Both the position numbers and the translations under genes were made by a program. Positions 24,530 to 33,000 of a stretch of 64,000 bases of DNA are shown piece by piece. Under the pieces are notes generated by a model. It did no database searches. It was not told where the DNA came from and worked only from the letters and a program-made list of their open reading frames with translations. The DNA comes from UBA7803 sp041395905 (GTDB lineage Bacteria; Pseudomonadota; Gammaproteobacteria; Pseudomonadales; Azotimanducaceae), in contig JAWKZP010000006.1 of the NCBI GenBank assembly GCA_041395905.1, positions 1 to 64,000 on the forward strand, read 5' to 3'. How positions within the stretch are numbered: the first letter of the stretch is position 1; each line of letters begins with the position of its first letter.

Positions 24530-26509
24530 TCAGCGGCCGGCCGTGGCGCGCACGGCGTCGGCGAGCGCATCGACCGTGATTCCGAGCGCCTCCAGCACCT
24601 GCGCCGCGGGCGCCGACATACCGAAGCGGTCGATGCCGACCACGGCGCCGTCGAGACCGACGAACCGATACCAGTAGGCGGTTGCACCTGCTTCCACGGC
24701 CACCCGGGCGCGCAACGCCGGCGGCAGCACCGAGTCGCGGTAGCTCTGATCCTCGGCCAGGAAGCGTTCCGCGCAGGGCATGGAAACCACGCGCACACCC
24801 AGCCCTTCGCCCTCGAGGCGCTCCGCGGCAGCCATCGCCAGCTCCACCTCGGAGCCGGTTGCGATGATCAGGGCGGTGAGCGTTCCGCGCTCGCGCCGCA
24901 GCACGTAGCCGCCGCGCCGGATCGCAGCCAGAGTGTCGGCGTCGCGTTGCTGGGCCGCCGTCTTCTGACGCGTGAACACCAGCGCCGACGGCCGGTCGCG
25001 GCTGGCCAGGGCCAGCTCCCAGGCCACGGCGCTTTCCACCGTGTCGCACGGGCGCCAGGTGTCGAGCCCGGGCGTGGTACGCAGATTGGTGAGCTGCTCG
25101 ATCGGCTGATGGGTCGGGCCGTCCTCACCCACCGCGACCGAGTCATGGGTGTAGACGAACACGTTGGGGATGCGCATCAGCGCTGCCAGGCGCACGGCGT
25201 TGCGCGCGTACTCCATGAACACCAGAAAGGTACCGGTGAAAGGCCGCAGCCCACCGTGCAGCAGCATGCCGTTGCTGATCGCGGTCATGGCGAACTCGCG
25301 CACACCGAAGTGCAGGTAGCGCTCGGCTTCCGCGCCATCCCAGCGGGTGAGGTTCGAGCCGGTGAGATCCGCCGAGCCGCCAATCAGTTCCGGCACGGCT
25401 TCGGCCAGCGCGCCGATGCACCGCTGTGACGACTTGCGGGTCTCCAGAGGCTCCAGAGCCGCCTGGGCGCTCTGTGCGAGCCGCCGGATCGGTTCCTGCC
25501 AGCCCTGGGGCAGCTCGCCCGCCATGCGCCGCTCGAACTCCGCTGCCAGTTCCGGGTGTGCCTTACGGTAGCCCTCGAACAGCGTCTGCCACTGCTGCTG
25601 CAGATCGCGCCCGCGCGCGCGGCAATCCCAGGCTTCGTATATGTGCCGAGGAATTTCGAACGGGCCGTAGCCCCAGTTCAGCTCGCGTCGCGCCGCGGCT
25701 ACCTCGTCCGCGCCGAGGGGCGAACCGTGAACGCCGGCGCTGCCCTGCTTGTGCGGGGCGCCGTAGCCGATGGTGGTCCGGCAGCACACAAGCGTTGGCC
25801 GCTGCGACTGGCTGAGCGCATCGTCCAGGGCGCGCCGCACCGCGTCGCCGTCCTGGCCGTCCACGTCGCGGATCACGCGCCAGCCATAGGCCTCGAACCG
25901 CGCCGCGACGTCCTCCTTGAACCAGCCGGACACGTCGCCGTCGATGGAGATGCCGTTGTCGTCGTAAATACAGATCAGCTTGCCGAGACCCAGCGTCCCC
26001 GCCAGCGACGCCGCCTCGTGGGAAATACCTTCCATCAGGCAGCCGTCCCCCGCGATCACCCAGGTGCGGTGGTCGACGATTTCGAAGCCGTCGCGATTGA
26101 AGGTCTCTGCCAGCCGCGCCTCGGCGAGCGCCATGCCCACCGCGTTGGCGACCCCCTGGCCGAGCGGTCCGGTGGTGGTCTCGACCCCCGGACACTCGCC
26201 GTACTCCGGATGGCCAGGCGTGGGCGAGTGCAGCTGCCGGAAGTTCCTGAGATCATCGAGTGAAAGATCGTAGCCGGACAGGTGCAGCGCCGCGTACAAC
26301 AGCATGGAGCTGTGTCCGTTGGACAGCACCAGACGATCGCGGTCCGCCCACTGGGGATCGCCCGGATTGTGGCGCAAGAGCTCGCGCCACAGCACCTCGG
26401 CGATGTCCGCGAGTCCCATGGGCGCGCCCGGGTGCCCGGAATTCGCAGCCTGCACGGCATCCATGGCCAGAGCGCGGATCGCGTTGGCCCGTTCGATTCT
26501 GGCTGACAT
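24530..26509 (-). CDS. tkt: Transketolase
   Basis: Thiamine-diphosphate enzyme of the pentose phosphate pathway moving two-carbon units between sugar phosphates. 659 aa from the ATG at 26509 (MSARIERANAIRALAMD), with AGGGGGA just upstream; an in-frame codon 13 residues earlier was rejected. ThDP motif GDGCLMEG...YDDNGISIDG near residue 155-185. Also GPLGQGVANAVGMA near 113, catalytic Glu region HFGVREFAMTAISNG near 405, and THDSVAVGEDGPTHQPIEQL near 465. First gene of tkt-pgk-fba. Confidence 0.97.
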   Translation of the reverse strand: MSARIERANAIRALAMDAVQAANSGHPGAPMGLADIAEVLWRELLRHNPGDPQWADRDRLVLSNGHSSMLLYAALHLSGYDLSLDDLRNFRQLHSPTPGHPEYGECPGVETTTGPLGQGVANAVGMALAEARLAETFNRDGFEIVDHRTWVIAGDGCLMEGISHEAASLAGTLGLGKLICIYDDNGISIDGDVSGWFKEDVAARFEAYGWRVIRDVDGQDGDAVRRALDDALSQSQRPTLVCCRTTIGYGAPHKQGSAGVHGSPLGADEVAAARRELNWGYGPFEIPRHIYEAWDCRARGRDLQQQWQTLFEGYRKAHPELAAEFERRMAGELPQGWQEPIRRLAQSAQAALEPLETRKSSQRCIGALAEAVPELIGGSADLTGSNLTRWDGAEAERYLHFGVREFAMTAISNGMLLHGGLRPFTGTFLVFMEYARNAVRLAALMRIPNVFVYTHDSVAVGEDGPTHQPIEQLTNLRTTPGLDTWRPCDTVESAVAWELALASRDRPSALVFTRQKTAAQQRDADTLAAIRRGGYVLRRERGTLTALIIATGSEVELAMAAAERLEGEGLGVRVVSMPCAERFLAEDQSYRDSVLPPALRARVAVEAGATAYWYRFVGLDGAVVGIDRFGMSAPAAQVLEALGITVDALADAVRATAGR

Positions 26510-26592
26510 AGTCCCCCTGTCGCGTGCCGTGCGGTGCGGCGTCCGCACCCCAAGTCGGCAGATAGTCTGCGAAGGTCGCTGAAAGGGGCGCT

Positions 26593-26621
26593 ATTGTCGC
26601 CACTCGGCTGCGCCACTGCAA
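26593..26621 (-). promoter_or_regulatory. Sigma-70-type promoter of tkt-pgk-fba
   Basis: On the minus strand TTGCAG (26621-26616) and GACAAT (26598-26593) are separated by exactly 17 bp, giving a start near 26586 and a 77-nt leader before the tkt ATG. Confidence 0.55.
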
Positions 26622-26635
26622 TCGAACCGCCGCGC

Positions 26636-26686
26636 TACAATCGCCCCACAACGGCTGGCAAATCCCCCGCTCGGCTAAGCTACAAT
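26636..26686 (+). promoter_or_regulatory. Two TACAAT -10 candidates upstream of metK
   Basis: GCTACAATCGCC (TACAAT at 26636-26641) and GCTACAATTCCGCC (26681-26686) repeat a similar -10 context. The second is 80 bp before the metK ATG. Neither has a good -35 at 17 bp. No SAM riboswitch fold was recognised in the leader. Confidence 0.35.
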
Positions 26687-26766
26687 TCCGCCCTTGCAAA
26701 GCCTGCCCGGCCGGAACCAACCGGGTCCCGGGACACCCTCAGAACAATCAAGGACTGCTACCCACC

Positions 26767-27921
26767 ATGAGCGACTACAGCCTTTTCACCTCGGAGTCGG
26801 TCTCCGAAGGCCACCCGGACAAGATGGCAGACCAGATCTCCGATGCCGTGCTCGACGCCATGCTGGAGCAGGACCCGGAGTCCCGGGTCGCCTGCGAGAC
26901 ACTGGTGAAGAACAGCATGGTGGTGCTGGGCGGTGAGATCCGCACCCGTGCCGTGGTGAATCTGGACGAGCTGGCGCGCCGCGTGATCCGTGAGATCGGG
27001 TACACCAGCTACGACCTCGGCTTCGACCCCAGCGACTGCATCGTGATCAACGCCCTGGGCCAGCAGTCGGTGGACATCGCCATGGGGGTCGACGAGAGCG
27101 AAGGCCACGAGCAGGGCGCCGGCGACCAGGGCCTCATGTTCGGCTACGCCACCAACGAGACCGACGTGATGATGCCCGCGCCCATCACCTACGCGCACCG
27201 GCTGGTCAAGCGCCAGGCGGAGGTGCGGCGCAGCTCACTGAAGTTCCTGCGCCCCGACGCCAAGAGCCAGCTGTCGTTCCACTACGACGGCAACGGCCAA
27301 CCCATCGCCATCGACGCCGTGGTGCTGTCCACGCAGCACGACCCGGACATCACTCAGGCACAGCTGCACGAGGCGGTGATGGAAGAGGTGATCAAGCCGG
27401 TGCTGCCGAGCAACTGGATCTCGGCGCAGACCAAGATCTTCATCAATCCCACCGGCAAGTTCGTCATCGGCGGGCCGGTAGGCGACTGCGGCCTCACCGG
27501 ACGCAAGATCATCGTCGATACCTACGGCGGCATGGCGCGCCACGGCGGCGGCGCGTTCTCGGGCAAGGATCCGTCCAAGGTGGACCGCTCCGCCGCCTAC
27601 GCCGGCCGCTACGTGGCCAAGAACATCGTCGCCGCGGGCCTCGCCGACCGCTGCGAGATTCAGGTGAGCTACGCCATCGGCGTGGCCGAACCCACCTCCA
27701 TCAGCGTCAACACCTTCGGCACCGGCCGTCTGAGCGACGACAGAATCGTTCAACTGGTACGTGAGCATTTTGATTTGCGCCCCAAGGGCCTGATCGCGAT
27801 GCTGGACTTGAAGCGGCCCATCTACCGGGCAACGGCGGCCTACGGCCACTTCGGCCGTACCGAGGAAGCCTTTACCTGGGAGCGTACCGACAAGGCGGAG
27901 GCGCTGGCCGCGGAACTGTAA
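26767..27921 (+). CDS. metK: S-adenosylmethionine synthetase
   Basis: Makes S-adenosylmethionine from methionine and ATP. 384 aa, exactly the E. coli length. Starts MSDYSLFTSESVSEGHPDKMADQ with the ATP-phosphate His/Asp region. Other family blocks: GAGDQGLMFGYA near residue 117, and FINPTGKFVIGGPVGDCGLTGRK with the P-loop-like GGGAFSGKDPSKVDRSAAY near 258-275. Followed after 32 bp by metF, with no ahcY between. Confidence 0.98.
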   Translation: MSDYSLFTSESVSEGHPDKMADQISDAVLDAMLEQDPESRVACETLVKNSMVVLGGEIRTRAVVNLDELARRVIREIGYTSYDLGFDPSDCIVINALGQQSVDIAMGVDESEGHEQGAGDQGLMFGYATNETDVMMPAPITYAHRLVKRQAEVRRSSLKFLRPDAKSQLSFHYDGNGQPIAIDAVVLSTQHDPDITQAQLHEAVMEEVIKPVLPSNWISAQTKIFINPTGKFVIGGPVGDCGLTGRKIIVDTYGGMARHGGGAFSGKDPSKVDRSAAYAGRYVAKNIVAAGLADRCEIQVSYAIGVAEPTSISVNTFGTGRLSDDRIVQLVREHFDLRPKGLIAMLDLKRPIYRATAAYGHFGRTEEAFTWERTDKAEALAAEL

Positions 27922-27953
27922 CGCACAGCACGGTAACCCACAGGAAAGCGGCC

Positions 27954-28808
27954 ATGAGCGCGTCCGGCCCCGCACGGCTGTCATTCGAGTTCTTTCCGCC
28001 CCGGTCCCGGGAGGGTCTGGCCAGCCTGGCGCGGGTGACCGAGCGGCTGCGCGCCTTCGGCCCGGCGTTCTTCTCCTGCACCTACGGCGCCGGGGGCTCC
28101 ACCCGCGACGGTACCCGCGACACCGTGCAGCAGCTGCTCGACAGCGGCCTGGCCGCGGCGCCGCATCTGTCCATCGGCGGGGATTCGAAAACGCAGATTT
28201 TCGAGCTGCTCGACCGCTACCGCGACATGGGAGTGCGCCGCATCGTGGCGCTGCGCGGTGATCTGCCGTCCGGCATCGGCCGGGCGCGCTACGTGCACAA
28301 CGCCGAGGATCTGGTGCGCTGGATCCGGGAGCATTCGGCCGATCACTTCCACCTTGAGGTAGCCGCGTACCCGGAAACCCATCCCGACGCCCGTTCGCCG
28401 GAAGACGATCTGGCGTTCTTCCGGCGCAAGGTGGATGCCGGCGCCGACAGCGCCATCACGCAGTACTTCTACAACCCGTACGCGTACTACGATTTCGTCG
28501 AGCGCTGTGGGCGTGCCGGGATCGAGGTGCCGGTGGTGCCCGGCATCATGCCCATCACCAACTTCGAGGGCATCATCCGCTTCTCCGACAATTGTGGCGC
28601 CGACGTGCCGCGCTGGCTGCGCAAGCGGCTCGAATCGGTGCAGCACGACGAGGCGGCCATGCGCGAGCTCGGGATCGAGGTGGTGAGCCGTCTGTGCCAG
28701 GATCTGCTCGCAGCGGGTGCGCCCGGGCTGCACTTCTACACGCTCAACCGCTGGGGCGCCTGCGTCGCCGTCTGCCGCAATCTGGGGCTCGCCGAACAGG
28801 CGCGCTGA
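27954..28808 (+). CDS. metF: 5,10-methylenetetrahydrofolate reductase
   Basis: FAD enzyme producing 5-methyl-THF for methionine synthesis. 284 aa. Begins MSASGPARLSFEFFPPRSREG; the catalytic Glu is in FEFFPP. Further blocks: FSCTYGAGGSTRDGT near residue 41, IVALRGDLPSG near 98, THPDARSPEDDLAFFRRKVDAGADSAITQYFY (FAD/folate region), and PGIMPITNFEG near 198. Ribosome site AGGAAAG. Co-transcribed with metK and, 8 nt later, rsmE. Confidence 0.96.
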   Translation: MSASGPARLSFEFFPPRSREGLASLARVTERLRAFGPAFFSCTYGAGGSTRDGTRDTVQQLLDSGLAAAPHLSIGGDSKTQIFELLDRYRDMGVRRIVALRGDLPSGIGRARYVHNAEDLVRWIREHSADHFHLEVAAYPETHPDARSPEDDLAFFRRKVDAGADSAITQYFYNPYAYYDFVERCGRAGIEVPVVPGIMPITNFEGIIRFSDNCGADVPRWLRKRLESVQHDEAAMRELGIEVVSRLCQDLLAAGAPGLHFYTLNRWGACVAVCRNLGLAEQAR

Positions 28809-28816
28809 AGCACAGC

Positions 28817-29551
28817 GTGCTCAAGCACCGCCTGTACCTGCCACCGCCACTCGCCACGGCTCAGACGGTGACGGTGGACGCGGCGCGCGCGCACTATCTG
28901 GGCAGGGTACTGCGGCTACGCCGGGGCGCGGCGCTGATCTGCTTCGACGGCGTCGGCAGCGCCTGGCAGGCGACACTGACGGCCATCGACTCGCGCAGCG
29001 CGACGCTGACCCTGGATGCGCAGGTAGCCTCGGAATCGGCGCCCAGCCCCCGTCTGCACCTGGTTCAGGGTCTGCTGAAGGGAGGCGCCATGGACGAGGT
29101 GCTGCAGAAAGCCACCGAGCTCGGCGCCACCGACCTGTGGCTGATCGATGCCGCGCGCAGCAACGTCGCAGGCGCGACGCGCAGCGCCCCGGAGCGCCAG
29201 GCGCGCAAGCTCGGCCACTGGCAACGGATTTTGCACAGCGCGGCGGAGCAGTGCGGCGCTCTGCATCTGCCGATACTGCACGGGCCCATGGACCTCGCGC
29301 AGTTCTTCGCCACCAGCGCCTGCGCGCATTGCCTGCTGTTCGACCCGGGCGGCATGCCGCTGCCGATGTCGCTGCCGCGCGTCGACACGGCCGTACTGAT
29401 CGGGCCTGAAGGCGGCTGGTCCGATGCCGAGCTGGCACTCGCCGTGCGACACGATGCCGGCCCCTGGCGGCTCGGCAATCTGGTTCTGCGCGCCGAGACG
29501 GCGCCGCTGGTGGTGCTGAGCGTGATCAGGCACGGCTGGGGCTGGGCGTGA
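28817..29551 (+). CDS. rsmE: 16S rRNA (uracil1498-N3)-methyltransferase
   Basis: SPOUT-class methyltransferase for 16S rRNA U1498. 244 aa from the GTG at 28817 (VLKHRLYLPPP); this start is chosen to clear metF and match family length, as no strong ribosome site is visible. N-terminal PUA-like domain (HYLGRVLRLRRGAALICFDG). The SAM-binding trefoil knot carries VLIGPEGGWSDAELALA near residue 195 and RLGNLVLRAETAPLVVLS at the end. Converges on chpC. Confidence 0.93.
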   Translation: MLKHRLYLPPPLATAQTVTVDAARAHYLGRVLRLRRGAALICFDGVGSAWQATLTAIDSRSATLTLDAQVASESAPSPRLHLVQGLLKGGAMDEVLQKATELGATDLWLIDAARSNVAGATRSAPERQARKLGHWQRILHSAAEQCGALHLPILHGPMDLAQFFATSACAHCLLFDPGGMPLPMSLPRVDTAVLIGPEGGWSDAELALAVRHDAGPWRLGNLVLRAETAPLVVLSVIRHGWGWA

Positions 29552-29606
29552 GCGGGGCGCGCTCGACAGCCGGGGCGCAACCGCGGGCGCGAACGGCAGC
29601 CGTGTC

Positions 29607-30077
29607 TCAGACGGCCGCGATCTGCTGCTCGAGAAACAGCAGGTTCGGGACCGTGGCGGACTCGGTACCCAGGCGCAGCACTGCCGCCTCGGCGCGGCCG
29701 AGCTTGCTGTCGTCGTAGCTGACGTCGTCCTGGGTGAGCTGCACCATTCGCGGCAGGCCATCGGCCACCAGGGCATAGAACGGCTGGCCGTTGGGATTGC
29801 CCGAGCGGTTCATGATCACCAGACAGCGGCCCGACCGCGGGCAATCACTGCGCGGCTGATTGAGCCGTTCGAAACGCACCACCGGCACGCTCTCGCCCCG
29901 CCAGCCCATGTGCCCGAGGTACCAGGACGGGCCATCATCGCGCATGCGAAAACGCCGCCACGGAAGGATCTCGGCGATGCACACGCTCGGCACCAGCAGC
30001 TGCATCCCCGTCATCGGGACGACGATGCAGGACAGTTCGGAATGTTCGTCGCCGCTTTGTGCCACCTGGGTCGCCAT
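29607..30077 (-). CDS. chpC: CheW-like adaptor of the Pil-Chp system (ChpC)
   Basis: 156 aa, single CheW fold: LSCIVVPMTGMQLLVPSVCIAEILP near residue 15, YLGHMGWRGESVPVVRFERL near 53, and PFYALVADGLPRMVQL near 99. It sits 10 bp after chpA, the position of chpC in the P. aeruginosa cluster (there after chpB, which is absent here). Expected to couple receptors to the ChpA kinase. Last gene of the operon. Confidence 0.85.
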   Translation of the reverse strand: MATQVAQSGDEHSELSCIVVPMTGMQLLVPSVCIAEILPWRRFRMRDDGPSWYLGHMGWRGESVPVVRFERLNQPRSDCPRSGRCLVIMNRSGNPNGQPFYALVADGLPRMVQLTQDDVSYDDSKLGRAEAAVLRLGTESATVPNLLFLEQQIAAV

Positions 30078-30087
30078 CGTTGTCCTG

Positions 30088-33000
30088 TCAGTTCACCAGC
30101 TCGTCGATGCTCGCCAGCAGCTCGCTCTCCTGGAACGGCTTGCCGAGGAATCGGTTGACCCCGAGCGCCGCAGCGCGCTCCTGATGCTTCTCGCCCGTGC
30201 GTGAGCTGATCATGATGATCGGCAGATCGGCCAGGCGCTCGTCGTGGCGCACCTGGCGCGCAACCTCGAACCCGTCCATGCGCGGCATCTCGATGTCGAG
30301 CAGCATCACATCAGGTCGCCGCTCGTTGAGCATGGCCACGGCCTCGACGCCGTCCTTGGCCGTCATCACGTCCATGCCCTGGCGTTCCAGCAGCCGCGAC
30401 GTGACCTTGCGCACGGTCACCGAATCGTCCACGACCATGACGCAGCGCGTGCGCGACGCACCCGACAGGCTGCGTCGCCCGCGACCACCCAGGTCACCGC
30501 TCTGAGCGCGGATCAACGCGAGGAGGTCGAGAATCACCACCACGCTGCCGTCACCCAGGATGGTCGCGCCCGAAATGCCGCCGACACCGGCAAACTGCGC
30601 GCCCAGGCTCTTCACCACGATTTCGCGGCTGCCCTGAACGGCGTCGACGTGCACCGCAACCGCATGCTCGCCGGAACGCACCAGCACCACCGGAACGGAA
30701 CCCTGGTGCGGCTGCGGGTGATACTCGCGGCCGAGGAAGTTGCCCAGGTAACGTACCCGATAGGGTACGCCCGCGTATTCGAAGGTGTTGCCGTCCGGCG
30801 CGTACAGTTTGGCCAGCTGCTCCTGGTTCAGGCGCACGATGCCTTCGATGGTGTTCAACGGAATGGCGTAGAGATCGTCGCCGACGGAGACCATCAACGC
30901 CCGGTTCACCGATACCGTGAACGGTACCCGCAGCACGAACCGGGTGCCCTTGCCCGGCTGCGAGAAGATGTCGATGCTGCCGCCGAGCTGCTTCACCTCG
31001 CTGTGCACCACGTCCATGCCGACCCCCCGGCCGGAGATCTGGGTGACGCTCTTGGCCGTGGAGAATCCCGGCGCCAGCACGAACTGGCTGATTTCATCGT
31101 CGGACAGATCTGCCTCGGCCGTGAGCAGCCCGCGCTCGATTGCCTTGGCACGCACCGTCTCGACGTCGATGCCGGCGCCGTCGTCGCTGATCTCGATGAC
31201 GATGTCGCCACCTTCCCGGGACAGACGCAGGTCGACGCGACCCACCGCCGGCTTACCGAAGGCTTCACGCCGTTCCGGCTGCTCGATGCCGTGATCCACG
31301 GCGTTGCGCAGCATGTGCTCCAGCGGCGGCACCATGCGCTCCAGCAGATTCCGGTCGAGCTCGCCATCGACATTGAACGCGTTGAACTGAACGTCTTTGT
31401 GCAGCTCCTGGGACACCTGTCGTACGGTACGCTTGAGCCGCGGGATCAGGCGGTTGAACGGCACCATGCGGGTCCGCATCAGGCCTTCCTGGAGCTCGGT
31501 ATTCAGGCGCGCCTGCTGCAACAGCAGGGTCTCGGCCTCACGCGCCTTGAACAGCAGCGTATCCTTCAGGTCCAGCATGTCCGAAGCGCTTTCCGAAAGG
31601 CTGCGCGAGAGCTGCTGAAGCTGTGAGTAGCGGTCCATCTCGAGCGGGTCGAAATCCTCGTAGCTCGGTCCCTCCGGGCGCTCCTGGCGGAACAGAATCT
31701 GCGTCTCCGTCTCGATCTCCAGACGCCGCAGCTGCTCGCGCAGACGCTCGATGGTGGTTTCCATCTCGTCCAGCGCCGCCGTGAAATCGCTCATGCCCTG
31801 CTCGACGCGGGCGCGCACGATGCTGGTCTCACCTGCCAGATTGACCAGCGCCTCGAGCAGGCTCGACCCGACCCGCACCATTTCCTGAGGGGGTAGCGGC
31901 GCCGCGGGCTCTGCGCGCTGCGGCTCCGCTGGCCTGGCCGCCTTGCGCCGGGCGGTATCCTGGCTGCGCTCGCCCGCGCGTGGCTCCCGGCCTGCCGGGA
32001 ACAGGGGCGCTACGTTGCCCGGCACGGCATCGACGTCCGCGCCGGCCCCGGCATCGGCCGCAGCGGGTTTCTGAGCCGCGCTGGTGGCGCGCGAGCTTGC
32101 CGGAGCGGGGGCCGCCGGCAGTGCGGGAACCGGTTCTCCGGCGAACGCTGCGCGAATGCGGTTGAGCTGGGTCAGCAGGCCGTCGTAACGCGCGGTGAGC
32201 TCGTCGAACAGGCCCGTGTCGACATCGCGACGCTGCTCCTGAACCTCGATCAGGAAAGACTCGAAATCATGGACCTGGTCACCGAGCCTGCTGAGCCCGG
32301 CCAGCCGGGCTCCGCCTTTGAGCGTGTGCAGCCCGCGCAGCAGGTTCTCCAGGTGCAGCAGGTTGTCCGGAGCTTCCGACCACTCGCCGCTGCTCTGTTC
32401 GAGCTGCTCGAGAATTTCTTCGGCCTCCTCGAAGAACACCTCGACGATCTCGCGATCGACATCGTCGCCGGGCAGCTCGACGTCGCCTGCGCCGCCGACC
32501 AGCGCCGGAAGCTCGGCGATCTGCTGGTCGCGGACCTCGTCCGGGGCCTCGCCGGCAACGTCTTCGCCAGTTTCCTCGAGAGTGAGCTCCGGCACGTCTT
32601 CGTGCGCCGGCACCGGCGCGTCGTCCTGTGCGACCTCGTCGAGCAGCCGGTCGAGATCGGCGATACCGCCGTCACCCTCGTCCGGGGTGAACGACCCCTC
32701 GTCCAGCGCTTCGTCGAATGCGAAGGCGTCCAGGTCCGAATCCTCGCGCGCTGCCGGGCGCGCGTCGTGGCGCGTCCATTGCGGGGCCGCATCGGCAGCC
32801 GAAGCTTCGTCGAACCCGAAGATCTCTTCCGCTGAACGATCCGCTTCGCGGGCCGCATCGGCAAACTCATCGTCGACGAAATCAAACGCCGACTCTTGCG
32901 CATCCGCCGGCGCTTCAGCCGGCGTCAGCGCGTCAAGCTCCGCGAGCAGGGCGACCTGCGGTTGCACCACCTGATCTGCGGCGATGGCATCGACGTAGGA

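Noticed and set aside
26510..26766. SAM riboswitch upstream of metK
   Set aside because: No kink-turn or aptamer core recognised; the region is explained by divergent promoters.
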